Shown: positions 41,583 through 53,169, counted from the stretch's first letter. The stretch: 64,000 nucleotides of DNA from Pseudomonadota bacterium (GCA_023428295.1 JAEYYV010000184.1:1-64000); one strand, 5' to 3'. Notes: generated from the letters alone by a model not told the origin. Translations and numbers: made by a program.

Positions 41583-41588
41583 TATAAT
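41583..41588 (+). promoter_or_regulatory. -10 element of the outer-membrane protein gene
   Basis: A perfect TATAAT in a rare AT-rich spot, 25 bases before ATG 41613. No good -35 is seen at the right distance. Confidence 0.4.
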
Positions 41589-41612
41589 GTCGCGTCTTTC
41601 GGGGAGACCAAC

Positions 41613-42416
41613 ATGCGGTTTGGCTTGAACGAGCTTTGCTTGGGTGCGCTGACCACCTGCGTCGTATCCACCGCGGCGTGGGCGCAATCGCCCGTCCTCG
41701 ACGGTGAGACCAAGGAATCCACGGGGACGCCCACCGAGGCGCAACTCGATCCGACGTTGAATCAAACGCCGACCGAAGCACCCGTCGAGTACGGCGTGGG
41801 CATTCGCCTTCGCAACGTGCGCGTTCCCAAGGCGATCCTCGAGCTGTTCGTCGATCGCGCAGCGGGTGGCGCATCGAACTTCGGTTACGGCCTCGAGCTG
41901 GTTCGGCGTCGCGGCACCGTGGAGCTACAGCTCGGCTTCGAGTTCGAGCATCTTCAGGTTGGTGAAGGCGTGTGGATCAACCGCGGCGAGAACGTCGCGA
42001 TCGGCGATCAAGCGGACTACATCCTGTCGCCTGAGCACGCACCCGGAAACGCGCAGCTCGGTTGGTTCACCATCGAGTTCACGTTCGTGAACCACAGCGA
42101 GATCAACAAGAACGTCTCGATCCGCTACGGCGGTGGCGCAGGCCTCGGCATCCTCACGGGCGATCTCTATCGCTTCGACGTGCAGTGCGGCGCGGGCGCG
42201 ACCAACGCGAACCCCGCGCCGGGCTGCGTCCCCGTGCAACGCGGTGGTACGGGTGCCGGCAGCGGTCCCGTGAAGTACGACCTGCCGCCGGTGTTCCCCG
42301 TCGTGAACGCGATCATCGGCGTGCAGATCAAGCCGATCGACAAGATGGTCATCAACATCGAAGGCGGTCTGCGCACGGCGCCGTTCTTCGGTGGGACCGT
42401 CGGCTACTTCTTCTGA
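41613..42416 (+). CDS. Exported beta-barrel-like outer membrane protein
   Basis: 267 residues from ATG 41613 (ribosome site GGGAGA). A signal peptide (CLGALTTCVVSTAAWA|QS) is followed by a Thr/Glu-rich linker and alternating strands (VEYGVGIRLRNVRVPKAILELFV, FGYGLELVRRRGTVELQLGFEFEHL, VSIRYGGGAGLGILTGDLYRF), ending GLRTAPFFGGTVGYFF. The terminal aromatic and strand pattern suit an outer membrane barrel. CGAGATNANPAPGC forms a loop with a likely disulfide. The function is unknown. Divergent from the metzincin-like lipoprotein gene. Confidence 0.75.
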   Translation: MRFGLNELCLGALTTCVVSTAAWAQSPVLDGETKESTGTPTEAQLDPTLNQTPTEAPVEYGVGIRLRNVRVPKAILELFVDRAAGGASNFGYGLELVRRRGTVELQLGFEFEHLQVGEGVWINRGENVAIGDQADYILSPEHAPGNAQLGWFTIEFTFVNHSEINKNVSIRYGGGAGLGILTGDLYRFDVQCGAGATNANPAPGCVPVQRGGTGAGSGPVKYDLPPVFPVVNAIIGVQIKPIDKMVINIEGGLRTAPFFGGTVGYFF

Positions 42417-42440
42417 TCGCCTCGCTCGTCGCGTGATCGC

Positions 42441-44336
42441 GTGATCGTTCTCGGCACCGCAGGTCACATCGATCACGGCAAGACGTCGCTCGTTCGAGCG
42501 CTCACGGGCATCGACACCGATCGCCTGCCCGTCGAGAAAGCGCGCGGCATCACCACGGAGCTCGGGTTCGCGCACTTGGTGTTGCCGGTCGCCGGCGCCG
42601 AGCAACGCGTCGCGGTGGTCGACGTGCCGGGCCACGAGCGCTTCGTGAAGTCGATGGTCGCGGGCGCCACGGGTATCGACATCGTCGTCCTCGTCGTCGC
42701 CGCCGACGAAGGCGTGATGCCGCAGACGCGCGAGCACCTCGAGATCTGCGATTTGCTCGGCGTGCGCCGCGGTGTCGTCGCGGTGACGAAGTCGGATCTC
42801 GTGGACGCAGAGATGCTCGAGCTCGCGAGCGACGACATTCGCGCCACGCTCGCGCAGACGGTGCTCGCCGACGCGCCGATCATTCCCTGCTCGCCCAAGA
42901 CCGGCGCGGGCCTCGACGCACTTCGCGCGGCGCTCGCCACCGCGATCGCGTCGCTACCTCCGCGCGAGTCCACGGGCGTGTTCCGCTTGCCCATCGATCG
43001 CGTGTTCACGGTGAAGGGCTTCGGCACCGTCGTCACCGGCACCGTCCTCGGCGGCTCGATCTCCGTCGGAGACTCGCTCGAGGTCATCCCCACAGAGCTG
43101 TCGACCAAGGTGCGCGGCATCGAAGTGCACGGCGCGTCCGTCGAGCGCGCCTCGGCCGGCCAACGCGCCGCGATCAATCTGCACGCGCTCGCCGTCGAGC
43201 AGCTCGATCGCGGTGACATGCTCGTGCGCCCCGCCGAAGTCGCCGCCTCGCACATCCTCGATGTCGAGCTGCGCTATCTCGCTACCGCCCCCGGCCCACT
43301 CGGTCCTCGCTCCAAGGTGCTCCTGCACCACGCGACGAGCCAATCGCTCGCCACGCTCGCGCTCGTCGGCGCTACCGAGCTCGCCCCCGGGGCCACCGCG
43401 ATCGCGCAGCTCCGCCTCGCAGCGGACACGCCCATCGGCGCACTGCCCGGCGATCGGTTCATCCTGCGCGGCTTCATCGCCACCGCCACGCACGGCACCA
43501 CCATCGGCGGCGGCACCATCGTGCGCGTGATGGCCCCGCGTGCACGTCGCGGCTCGAACCACGCGGCCACCGTCGCCGCCCTCGCTGCCGCCAAGCTCGA
43601 GCAGCGCATCGCGCTCGAGGTCCGCTCCACCTCCGCCGCTGGCGTCTCGACCGCCGATCTCGTCCAGCGCACGGGCATCGCCGCCGACACGCTCGCGCCT
43701 CTGCTCGTCGTCCTCGTCGAGAAGGGAGAGCTCGTTCGCGTCGACGACCGCTACCTGCACGCAGCCTCGGTCGCCGAGATCGAGCGCACGCTCATCACGG
43801 CCACGAGCGCACCCGACGCTGTACCCGACGGCATCGCCCGCGAAGAGCTTCGTACGATGCTGCCCACCGCGCTCGCGCATCGCGTGTTCGACGCCATCGT
43901 CGACGGCCTCGTGCAGCGTGGCCTCGTCGCCAGCTCGAGCGATCGCCTCACCAAGCCCGCCGCGAACGCTCCTTCGCTCTCCGCGATCGAGCTGCGCGTC
44001 CTCGATCGCCTCGCCGATGGCAAGCTCGAACCTCTTCGCCCCAAGGAGCTCGCGCCTGCCCTTGGCCTGTCCGACGCGCAGATCAAGGCCGCCCTCGATC
44101 GCCTCCTCGCCGCCAAGCTCGTCACCCGTATCAAGCCCGATCTCCTGATGCACACCGACGCTGTCGTCGCGATCAAGGCCAAGCTCCTGGCGTTCCTCGA
44201 TCATCACCAGACGATCGACGCCCAGCAGTGGAAAGAGCTGACCAACGCGAGTCGCAAGTTCACCATCCCGCTCGCCGAGTACTTCGACGCCGAGAAGGTC
44301 ACGCTCCGCATCGGTGACGTACGACGCCGCCGGTAG
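42441..44336 (+). CDS. selB: Selenocysteine-specific translation elongation factor SelB
   Basis: 631 residues. EF-Tu-like GTPase: GHIDHGKTSLVRAL (G1), RGITTELGFAHL (G2), DVPGHERFV (G3) and TKSDLV (G4). After beta-barrel domains 2 and 3 the C-terminal third holds repeated winged helices (about 385-630: GVSTADLVQRTGIAADTLAPLL, LRPKELAPALGLSDAQIKAALDRL) that bind the SECIS hairpin. It brings Sec-tRNA to UGA. This implies a selenoprotein capability, but selA, selD and selC are not in this window. It starts with GTG at 42441. Confidence 0.94.
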   Translation: MIVLGTAGHIDHGKTSLVRALTGIDTDRLPVEKARGITTELGFAHLVLPVAGAEQRVAVVDVPGHERFVKSMVAGATGIDIVVLVVAADEGVMPQTREHLEICDLLGVRRGVVAVTKSDLVDAEMLELASDDIRATLAQTVLADAPIIPCSPKTGAGLDALRAALATAIASLPPRESTGVFRLPIDRVFTVKGFGTVVTGTVLGGSISVGDSLEVIPTELSTKVRGIEVHGASVERASAGQRAAINLHALAVEQLDRGDMLVRPAEVAASHILDVELRYLATAPGPLGPRSKVLLHHATSQSLATLALVGATELAPGATAIAQLRLAADTPIGALPGDRFILRGFIATATHGTTIGGGTIVRVMAPRARRGSNHAATVAALAAAKLEQRIALEVRSTSAAGVSTADLVQRTGIAADTLAPLLVVLVEKGELVRVDDRYLHAASVAEIERTLITATSAPDAVPDGIAREELRTMLPTALAHRVFDAIVDGLVQRGLVASSSDRLTKPAANAPSLSAIELRVLDRLADGKLEPLRPKELAPALGLSDAQIKAALDRLLAAKLVTRIKPDLLMHTDAVVAIKAKLLAFLDHHQTIDAQQWKELTNASRKFTIPLAEYFDAEKVTLRIGDVRRRR

Positions 44337-44413
44337 AACCACGTTCCAACTCGTTCGCTTTCGGCGCGCCAAAACTCACCCAGGTGGCGAACCGGCGGCG
44401 GTAAACTCCTCGC

Positions 44414-46111
44414 GTGTTGGACAAGCTTCGTCGTCGGGTCGAGCGTGCGGCATTCTTCGCGAAAGTAGTGCGCGCGACCAAGGTCGTCTCGCCGGTTCGT
44501 CCCGCGAGCCTCGCGCACTTCGTGAACGAAGCGCGGCAGACGTCGCTCGGACCGCATCTCGCGCTGATGTTTCACGCGGCAGCGAATCCCGACAAAGAAG
44601 CGCTCGTCGAGTACAGCGACCGAGGCGTTCGTCGACTCACGTGGGGCGAGCTCGATGCCACGATCAATCGCCTGGCCGGTGCGCTCGTCGCGCGTGGGCT
44701 CGGTGGTGGCGGGCGCGTCGCGCTCATGCTGCCGAACGGCATGGAGTACCTGATCGCGCAGCAAGCGCTGGCGCGCATCGGCGGCACCGCGGTGCAGATC
44801 GGGTACCGCAGCAAGGTCGGCGAGATCGCGTACATCCTCGAGAACGCCGAGCCAACGGTCACGATCGTTCACGCGGCGTACATCGACGCGATGCGCGGCG
44901 CGCGGGCGCAGAGTGGCAAGGGCGGCGCGATGATCGTCGTCGATGGCGACTCCATCTCGACCACGACCTCGACCACGACCTCGAGCGCGCTGACGGACCA
45001 CGGTGCGACCGACTGGGCTCGCGCGTTGGCCGAGTCGTCGCCGAACATCCCGCCGCGCGCGAAGGGTGGCGATGGCGGCGGCGTGATCGTGTACACGAGC
45101 GGCACCACCGGGAAGCCCAAGGGTGCGAATCGCGCGTGGAAGAAGACGGGCCTCGAGTCGGTCGCCGACATGATCCATCAGTGCGGCATGCGCGCCGACG
45201 ACAGGCACCTCGTGGTGTGTCCTCTCTATCACTCGGCGGCGCCGGCGTTCGTCGCGATCATGATGTCGCTCGGCGCGACGATCGTGCTCATGAATCACTT
45301 CGATCCCGAGGGCTCGCTCTCGATCATCGAGAAGGAGCGGATCACGTGCACCTTGATGGTGCCGACGATGTTCGTTCGCATCACGAACCTACCGGCAGAG
45401 ACGCTGCGCAAGTACGACACGTCGTCGCTGCGCTGGATGATGTCGGGCGCAGCGCCGCTGTCGACAGAGGCCGCGCGTCGCACGATGGAGCACTTCGGTC
45501 CGATCCTGTGGAACTTCTACGGCGCCACCGAGACCGGGCTCGTCACGCTCGCGGGGCCCGGCGATCACCTCACGCGTCCGGGCACGATCGGCAAGCGCAT
45601 GCGCGGCAACCAGATCCGCTTGCTCGATGACACGGGCAACGACGTGCCGCAGGGCGAGGTCGGCGAGCTCTTCGCGCGCAACTCCACGATGATCGCGGGC
45701 TACCACAAGAACGACGAGGCGACGCGCTCCTCGCAGCGCCAGGGCTTCTTCTCCGTCGGAGATATGGGCCGCGTCGACGCGGACGGCTACTACTACCTCG
45801 AGTCACGCAAGCACGACATGGTGATCTCCGGCGGCGTGAACATCTATCCGCGCGAGATCGAGGATCACCTGCACACGCATCCATCGATCCTCGAGGCCGC
45901 GGTGATCGGCGTGCCCGATCCCGAATGGGGCGAGACGCTGAAGGCGTTCATCGTCACGCGGAATGGAACGCCGCTCTCGGAGATCGAGGTGATGGACTAT
46001 TGCCGGCAGCACCTCGCGGACTTCAAGCGTCCACGCAAGGTGACGTTCCTCGCCGAGCTTCCGCGCAATCCGACGGGCAAGGTCCTCAAGCGCGAGCTTC
46101 GCGATCTGTAG
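44414..46111 (+). CDS. AMP-dependent acyl-CoA synthetase/ligase
   Basis: 565 residues. VIVYTSGTTGKPKGA (P-loop), NFYGATETGLVT, GDMGRVDADGYYYLESRKHDMVISGGVNIYPREIE, and the C-terminal catalytic Lys region PRNPTGKVLKRELRDL. It makes an acyl-CoA from a fatty or other carboxylic acid. Residues about 175-190 carry a short Ser/Thr repeat (SISTTTSTTTSS) from tandem acctcgaccacg units. GTG 44414 is used. It stands alone, 77 bp after selB; the substrate is not predictable. Confidence 0.9.
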   Translation: MLDKLRRRVERAAFFAKVVRATKVVSPVRPASLAHFVNEARQTSLGPHLALMFHAAANPDKEALVEYSDRGVRRLTWGELDATINRLAGALVARGLGGGGRVALMLPNGMEYLIAQQALARIGGTAVQIGYRSKVGEIAYILENAEPTVTIVHAAYIDAMRGARAQSGKGGAMIVVDGDSISTTTSTTTSSALTDHGATDWARALAESSPNIPPRAKGGDGGGVIVYTSGTTGKPKGANRAWKKTGLESVADMIHQCGMRADDRHLVVCPLYHSAAPAFVAIMMSLGATIVLMNHFDPEGSLSIIEKERITCTLMVPTMFVRITNLPAETLRKYDTSSLRWMMSGAAPLSTEAARRTMEHFGPILWNFYGATETGLVTLAGPGDHLTRPGTIGKRMRGNQIRLLDDTGNDVPQGEVGELFARNSTMIAGYHKNDEATRSSQRQGFFSVGDMGRVDADGYYYLESRKHDMVISGGVNIYPREIEDHLHTHPSILEAAVIGVPDPEWGETLKAFIVTRNGTPLSEIEVMDYCRQHLADFKRPRKVTFLAELPRNPTGKVLKRELRDL

Positions 46112-46146
46112 CTCGCGACCAGCGACTCGACGACTATTTCGTTTGG

Positions 46147-46163
46147 GTCCCCGGCTCGGGGAC
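46147..46163. terminator. Hairpin between convergent genes
   Basis: Perfect 7-bp stem GTCCCCG-GCT-CGGGGAC between the acyl-CoA ligase and the convergent TPR gene. No T-run follows on either side, so termination is uncertain. Confidence 0.4.
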
Positions 46164-46223
46164 TCGCCACCCCAACATCCCTGCGAGCTCGGTTGGTCGG
46201 ATCGACACCACCGAGCTCTGGGG

Positions 46224-49200
46224 TTAGTCGCGAAGCGTGGTGGCGATCATGCGCTCCACCTCTTTGCGGCGCGCGCTCATCGGCGGCGGCGGACTCATGC
46301 CGAGCCATTGCTCCCAGGCTCTTCGTGCGGTCGCGTTGTCGCCGATCTCGAGGCTGCGGCGGCCCCATTGAAACAGCGCCTCCGCGTACCAAGGAGGCAG
46401 CGGCGTGTTGTTCTTCTTCGCCTCTTGGTTCGCGGACTGGACCGCCTTGCCGTACGCGCTTGCCGCAGCGCGCCCGTCGTCGACGCCTTCCATCGAGTAG
46501 ATGTCACCGATCAGGTTGTACGTCTCGGGCGTCTGATCGTAGCGCGCGGCGAGGAGCAGCCACGCGAGCGCGGCCTTCTTGTCCTTGTCGCTCTTCGCGA
46601 GGCGGATCGACGCGGCGCCCATGTTGTAGGCGACCTCGGGATCGTTCGGGCGCAGCTTGTTCGCCTCGATGAGCGGCGGATACGCCTTCTCCATCTCCTT
46701 GCGCATGACGAAGAGGCGCCCCAGGCCGAGCTGCGAGCTGAACATCGTCGGGTCGAGCTTGACGGCGTCTTGGTACGCGCGAATCGCCGCGTCCTGCATC
46801 GCCATGTCCTTCTTCGTGATTGCGATGCTCTCGTTCGCGCGACCCGACGCATCGAGGTGACGCGCCGTGCGCTCGTACGAGACGGCCTCGATGAACTCGC
46901 GCCGTGCTTCGTCGAGGTTGCCGGCCGCGAGCGCTGCTTCGCCGACGAGGTAGTGGCCGGTCGCGTTGTCGCGCGCTTCCGCGACGATCGCTTTGCCCTG
47001 CTCGCCCGCCTCCGCGAACTTCTTGTTGCGCACGTAGTAGAGGCCCGCGTGCATGCGAAGCTCGATCGGAACCTCGACGGTGGATCCGTCGGTGGGCTGC
47101 GCGAGTAACGTGGCGTAGAGCTCGCCCGCTTTCGCGTCCTTGCCGACGGCTTCGTACGTGCGCGCGAGCTCCATCGCGAGGTCGACGCGATCCGGTGCCG
47201 CCGCTTGCGCCTTCGCGAGCATGTCGAGCGCTTCGCTGCCGCGATCGAGCGCGCGCAGCACGACGGCGAGCTGGAACATCGCATCGGGATCGTTGGGCCG
47301 CGCAGCGATCACCTTCTGGAGCCACGGCTCGGCGAGCGTCGGCTCACCCGCGTTCTGATACGCGACGCCGAGCGTGAAGGCGAGCGACGGATCCTTCTCG
47401 GCCGCCGACGCGAGCGTGGCGAGCAGCTCGTCCGCGCGTGCGCGCAGCGCGGTCTCGCGCGCGGTGTCCTTTTCGGCCGCGGCGGCTTTGGCCATGTCCG
47501 TCAGCTTTGCGATCGCTGCCATCGTCGGCGACAGATCGAGCTCGCCCGCGAGCTTGGCCGCGGCGGTGTACGCATCGACCGCCGCGTCGTCCTGCTTGCG
47601 CGCCTCGAGGATGCGGCCGCGCAAGACGCCGGCGCGCACCTGGAGCAGCGTCGCGAGAGGCTTCTTGCTCTCCTCGAGTGCCTTGACGAGCGCATCGGCC
47701 TCGTCGAGCTGCTTCTCGACGAGCGCGAGCTGCGCCTTCGCGAGCAGCGCCGGCGGATAGTCTTTCACCTGCACGAGCGCCTGCTCGATCAGCGTCTTCG
47801 CTGCATCGCGCTTGCCGTCGGAGAGCTCCACTTCGGCGAGGCTCGTCGTTGCGGCGATCGCCTTCTTGTCGATCTCGAGCGCCTTGCGATATCGCTCGCG
47901 CGCGACGTCGAGACGGCCCGTGCGGCGCGCGGCATCACCCGCGAGGATGTACGCGAGCGCCTTCGCGCGTGGGTCCGCGTCTTTGAACTCCTTGGCCGCG
48001 ATCACGCCGAGGAGATCGGACTCCTGCTGCTGCGACTGGCCGAGCGGAAGCGCCGCGGCGAGGCCGACCTGCGCCGGAATGTTCTTCTTGTCGACGGCGA
48101 GCGCTGCCGTGAAGTCTTCGCGGGCTCCCTCGAGATCGCCTTGGTCGAGCTTCACGCGTCCCCGCCCGACGAGCGCGAGGAGCTTGGTCGCTGGCGCGTT
48201 CGCTGCGATGTCGAACGACTTGATCGCCTCGGCAGGCGCGTTGGCCGCGGTCTGTGCCCACGCGAGGTACAGCGCGAGCGTGGCGTCCTTCGGAGCCTTC
48301 TTGTGGAGGTCCTGCAGCTTCTTCACCGCCGCCGCCGGGTTGGTCGGGATCGTCTGCAGCGCAGACGCTCGATCGAGCTCGGGTCCCGTGATGCCCGCGC
48401 CGAGCGCGTCGTTCAGCTTCTTGCGACCCGCTTGGAAGCGCGCGTCGATGTTCTTGCCATCGGCGAGCGCTCCAGCGAATGCACCCTCGGCGAAGATGCC
48501 CGACGCAGCACCGTGCGTTGGCTCGATCTCGAGCACCTTGCTCGCCGCCATCTGCGCCGCGCTCCACCGATTGGCGCCGTCGGAGGCGAGCGCCTTACGC
48601 GCGCTGGCGAGCTGCTCGTCGATCGTGTTCTGCCGCTCCTGCGCTGCCGCGTGCCTCTTGTAGAAGAAGAAGCCACCACCGCCCGCTGCGGCGAGGCCCA
48701 GTACGAGCCCGAGCACCAGCTTGCGATTGACGGGCTTCTTCGGCGGCTTCGGCTCGGGCGCCGGTTTCTGCGGCTTTTGCCCGAGTCGCTGGCTGATCGA
48801 TTGTGTCTCGCGGGGCTCCTCAAGCTCGAGCGGCTCGTCGGCACCGGGACCCGTGCGCGTCAGCGATGGCAGCGCAGCGCGCTCGCCGGACTTTGCACCC
48901 ACGGGTGTCTTCGGCGTTCCGATCTTGATCGGCGACTCCTCGAGCTGCTGCGCGCGCGCACCGGGCGCAGCGCTCGGGGCGGACAGATCGAGATCATCGA
49001 ACGAGCCGCTCGACGCAGGCTGCCCCGAGGACGCGGGCTGGGTCGCGTGCGTCGGATACACGGGCGGCGACGACGATGGCTCCTCGAGCTCGAGCTCCGG
49101 CGGCGCTTCGTTGGCGAGATCGATCTGCTCGATCGGATCGTCGCCGAGATCGATCGCATTGCGCGAGTCGCGCCGGAGCCGCGGCTGCTCGACGGGAGCA

Positions 49201-50408
49201 GGCGGCGAGATCGTCGCGGGCTGCGGGAGATCGTCGAAGAAGCCCTTGGGCGCGATGTCATCCGTGGGCGCGGGCCCCGGCTTCTGACCCTTCACGGGCT
49301 GCGGGAGATCGTCGAAGAAGCCGATGGGCGCCAGATCGTCTGTCTGCGCCGAGCCCGCGCGCTGTCCTTTGGCGGGTTGCGGGAGATCGTCGAAGAAGCC
49401 CTTGGGCGCGACCTCGTTCGACGGAGACGCCGCCGCGGCGCGCTGTCCTTTGGCGGGTTGCGGGAGATCGTCGAAGAAGCCCTTGGGCGCGGGAAGATCG
49501 AGGCCCGGTCCCTTGGGCGCAGGCAGATCGACGTTGCCGCTGCTCGGCACCTGACCTGGCTTGGGCTGGAGAAGATCCGGAAGCACGGATCCGCTGCGAC
49601 CAGGTTTGGGGGCAGGAAGGTCCGCGATGCCGCGAGGCGCGGGAAGATCGGAGATTTCAGTCGGCGCGGTGCTGCGCGGCGCGGGCAGATCCAGATCGAG
49701 CGAGATCGAGGGTGGTGCCGCCGCGACTTGCTTCTGGATCGAGCGAGGCTTGGGCGCGGGCAGATCCGTGTCGCCACCAGGAACCACCGGCGATGCGCTC
49801 GGCGGCGTGATGCGCCCCATCTTGGGTGCGGGCAGATCCGCGCTCGCCTTCGCCTTGGGCGCGGGCAGATCGACGAGCTCTCCCGCCGGACCCGCGCCCG
49901 GCGGCCCGAGCAGGTCGTCGAGATCGAGTGACGGTGGACCCGCCGGACGCGCGGTCTTGGGTGCGGGCAGATCGGCGTCGAGCGCCGCCGCGAGCCCCGA
50001 GCGCGGAGCAGGCCTGGACTCGGGTGTTCCGCCGAGCGGGCTCTGGCGTTTCGGCGCGGGCAGATCCGAGAGATCGATGATCTCGTCGAGATTGCTCGTC
50101 GCCGCGGGCACGGGAATCGGACCCGCACCTGCCGGCCCGAGCGCTGGCCCGAGCGAGACCGGCGGCGGACCGACGGGAACGGCCGGCGGCTTGATCGGCG
50201 GCAGCTTTCCCGCCGGCGGCTTGATCGACGGAATCGCCGGCACCGTGGTCGGCAGCTTCGGTATCGTCGGAACGGCTTGCTTGGTCGCGGTGGGCAATGC
50301 CACGCGCGATTTACAGCTGGAGCACGCTACGAACTTCGCGCCGACAGGAACGTCAGTTTCCGCGATGCGGTTCTGCGTCCCGCACGCCGAGCAGGTCGCC
50401 TCGATCAT
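46224..50408 (-). CDS. Zinc-ribbon, DLPAPK-repeat, single-pass membrane TPR protein
   Basis: 1394 residues from ATG 50408. It begins with an MJ0042-type zinc ribbon (C6, C9, C29, C32: TCSACG, ACSSCKSR). Residues about 40-400 are low-complexity Pro-rich sequence with ten DLPAPK/R motifs, then four GFFDDLPQP repeats. After acidic segments comes one transmembrane helix (about 575-595, VLGLVLGLAAAGGGGFFFY), and the remaining ~800 residues are TPR-like helices. Cytoplasmic zinc ribbon plus periplasmic TPR array is seen in myxobacterial motility- or envelope-linked proteins; the similarity is architectural only. No partner gene is beside it; serS diverges. Confidence 0.85.
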   Translation of the reverse strand: MIEATCSACGTQNRIAETDVPVGAKFVACSSCKSRVALPTATKQAVPTIPKLPTTVPAIPSIKPPAGKLPPIKPPAVPVGPPPVSLGPALGPAGAGPIPVPAATSNLDEIIDLSDLPAPKRQSPLGGTPESRPAPRSGLAAALDADLPAPKTARPAGPPSLDLDDLLGPPGAGPAGELVDLPAPKAKASADLPAPKMGRITPPSASPVVPGGDTDLPAPKPRSIQKQVAAAPPSISLDLDLPAPRSTAPTEISDLPAPRGIADLPAPKPGRSGSVLPDLLQPKPGQVPSSGNVDLPAPKGPGLDLPAPKGFFDDLPQPAKGQRAAAASPSNEVAPKGFFDDLPQPAKGQRAGSAQTDDLAPIGFFDDLPQPVKGQKPGPAPTDDIAPKGFFDDLPQPATISPPAPVEQPRLRRDSRNAIDLGDDPIEQIDLANEAPPELELEEPSSSPPVYPTHATQPASSGQPASSGSFDDLDLSAPSAAPGARAQQLEESPIKIGTPKTPVGAKSGERAALPSLTRTGPGADEPLELEEPRETQSISQRLGQKPQKPAPEPKPPKKPVNRKLVLGLVLGLAAAGGGGFFFYKRHAAAQERQNTIDEQLASARKALASDGANRWSAAQMAASKVLEIEPTHGAASGIFAEGAFAGALADGKNIDARFQAGRKKLNDALGAGITGPELDRASALQTIPTNPAAAVKKLQDLHKKAPKDATLALYLAWAQTAANAPAEAIKSFDIAANAPATKLLALVGRGRVKLDQGDLEGAREDFTAALAVDKKNIPAQVGLAAALPLGQSQQQESDLLGVIAAKEFKDADPRAKALAYILAGDAARRTGRLDVARERYRKALEIDKKAIAATTSLAEVELSDGKRDAAKTLIEQALVQVKDYPPALLAKAQLALVEKQLDEADALVKALEESKKPLATLLQVRAGVLRGRILEARKQDDAAVDAYTAAAKLAGELDLSPTMAAIAKLTDMAKAAAAEKDTARETALRARADELLATLASAAEKDPSLAFTLGVAYQNAGEPTLAEPWLQKVIAARPNDPDAMFQLAVVLRALDRGSEALDMLAKAQAAAPDRVDLAMELARTYEAVGKDAKAGELYATLLAQPTDGSTVEVPIELRMHAGLYYVRNKKFAEAGEQGKAIVAEARDNATGHYLVGEAALAAGNLDEARREFIEAVSYERTARHLDASGRANESIAITKKDMAMQDAAIRAYQDAVKLDPTMFSSQLGLGRLFVMRKEMEKAYPPLIEANKLRPNDPEVAYNMGAASIRLAKSDKDKKAALAWLLLAARYDQTPETYNLIGDIYSMEGVDDGRAAASAYGKAVQSANQEAKKNNTPLPPWYAEALFQWGRRSLEIGDNATARRAWEQWLGMSPPPPMSARRKEVERMIATTLRD

Positions 50409-50688
50409 CCGGGAATCATCATACCCCGCGGTCGTCGAGAATGCCTGGTAGCGACCAGCCTGCAACCCCACGCGCACCCGGTCGCTCCACGTGCACGCGC
50501 GACGAGCATCGCTGTCGATATGTGCGTCCGTCGCGTGCAGGTGCGTGAGGATCTCTCGCAGCACCTTGTCGGTGCTCGCTTGGACTCTATCGACGCATGC
50601 CTTGCGCGCATGGCTGCGCACGCGCTAGGGTCCGTCTCCAACCCCTCACGATTCTTGCCCTTTCTCTCAACGTAGCGAGGTATTTTCG

Positions 50689-51969
<1,281 letters not shown>

Positions 51970-52026
51970 CGCGAGCGCCGTCGCTCACGAGCGTTCGATC
52001 TCGCGAGGACGCGGTCGGCGCGTCGG

Positions 52027-52977
52027 CTAGAGCGCGAGAGTCTCGCAGATCTTCTTGGCCTGGATGACGACCTCGTCGCGGATGTCGCCGAGGCTGTTGT
52101 TCTTGTACGACGAGCCGCCGCAGTAGAGACGCTTGCCGCCCCACGTGACGATCAAGCGAAACGCGGTGCCGCCTCGCGCGTCGGTGCCTTCGAGGTACCA
52201 CGCGGCGCCACGCTGGCGATCGGTGGTCACGTTCAGGATCTTCGCCGACGCGAGGTACTTCTTGAACGCTTCGCGATCCGTGGGTGCGCTCGAATCTTCG
52301 TAGCCGTAGTGGAACTTGAACGTCTCTTTGACGTCTCGGCTCTGCACGTCGACGTCGAGCGAGATCGTCGCGGGCTCGACGACGTCGCGCTTCCAGTTGG
52401 GCAGCAGCGATAGCTTGATCGCCTTGAGCTCGGGCGTCATCGCGATCGCCGCCTTGGGCGGATCGATCTCGATCGCCTTCGCGTCGGCGGCCTTCACATC
52501 GGCGGCCTTCGCGTCGGCGGCCTTCGCGTCGGCGGCCTTCGCATCGGGCTTCGTGGGATCGGCCTTCGCGCTCGCATCGGCAGAGCTCGCGGAACTTGCG
52601 TTCGCGGCCGAGCCATCGGCAGCGTTCGCCATGCCGGGATCGGCAGACTTCGCCGCGCCGGGATCGGCGGAGCTCCCTCCGTTGGCCGGCGCATCCGCCT
52701 CGGTGGGCTTCGCATTGGCCTTGGGATCCGCGGCAGTATCGCCAGCGTTCGAGCCCGCGGCGGCCGAGCCCGAATCGGAGCCCGCGACATCGGCGAAGAA
52801 GTCGCCCGAGCCCTTCGAAGGCCCACGAACCTCGAGATCTGCACTGAGGCTGGCGCTAAAGCCGCCGGCAGAACCGCGTTCGGTTCCGGGACGAGTCTCT
52901 TCGCTGACCTCGGCCTTGGGTTCTGCCCCTCGTTTGCAGCTCAACAGGAGCAGGGCCACCACGGCGAGCCGCTTCAT
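52027..52977 (-). CDS. Ala/Asp-rich lipoprotein of unknown function
   Basis: 316 residues from ATG 52977. Lipoprotein signal MKRLAVVALLLLSC. Residues about 20-165 are low-complexity Ser/Ala/Asp/Gly, with several tandem KAADA units (repeated gcggccttcgcgtcg in the DNA near 52485-52550). The C-terminal 140 residues are ordered (TPELKAIKLSLLPNWKRDVVEPATISLDV, KRLYCGGSSYKNNSLGDIRDEVVIQAKKICETL). No family is recognised. The globular tail suggests a surface-displayed domain on a flexible stalk. Confidence 0.75.
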   Translation of the reverse strand: MKRLAVVALLLLSCKRGAEPKAEVSEETRPGTERGSAGGFSASLSADLEVRGPSKGSGDFFADVAGSDSGSAAAGSNAGDTAADPKANAKPTEADAPANGGSSADPGAAKSADPGMANAADGSAANASSASSADASAKADPTKPDAKAADAKAADAKAADVKAADAKAIEIDPPKAAIAMTPELKAIKLSLLPNWKRDVVEPATISLDVDVQSRDVKETFKFHYGYEDSSAPTDREAFKKYLASAKILNVTTDRQRGAAWYLEGTDARGGTAFRLIVTWGGKRLYCGGSSYKNNSLGDIRDEVVIQAKKICETLAL

Positions 52978-53084
52978 CTCGATCGATATACCGCGGCTTT
53001 CCCGGCGCCGCGACAGAAGTTCCTCGATCGCGCTGGACAAGGGTCGTTTGATCCCTATAAATACGCCCCACCTCCGGGCCTCCA

Positions 53085-53169
<85 letters not shown>

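Noticed and set aside
47205..49931. 908-residue frame antisense to the TPR gene
   Set aside because: Shadow frame of the repeat-rich gene, Arg/Leu/Glu-rich with no family; the TPR reading is supported by a zinc ribbon, a membrane helix and TPR helices.
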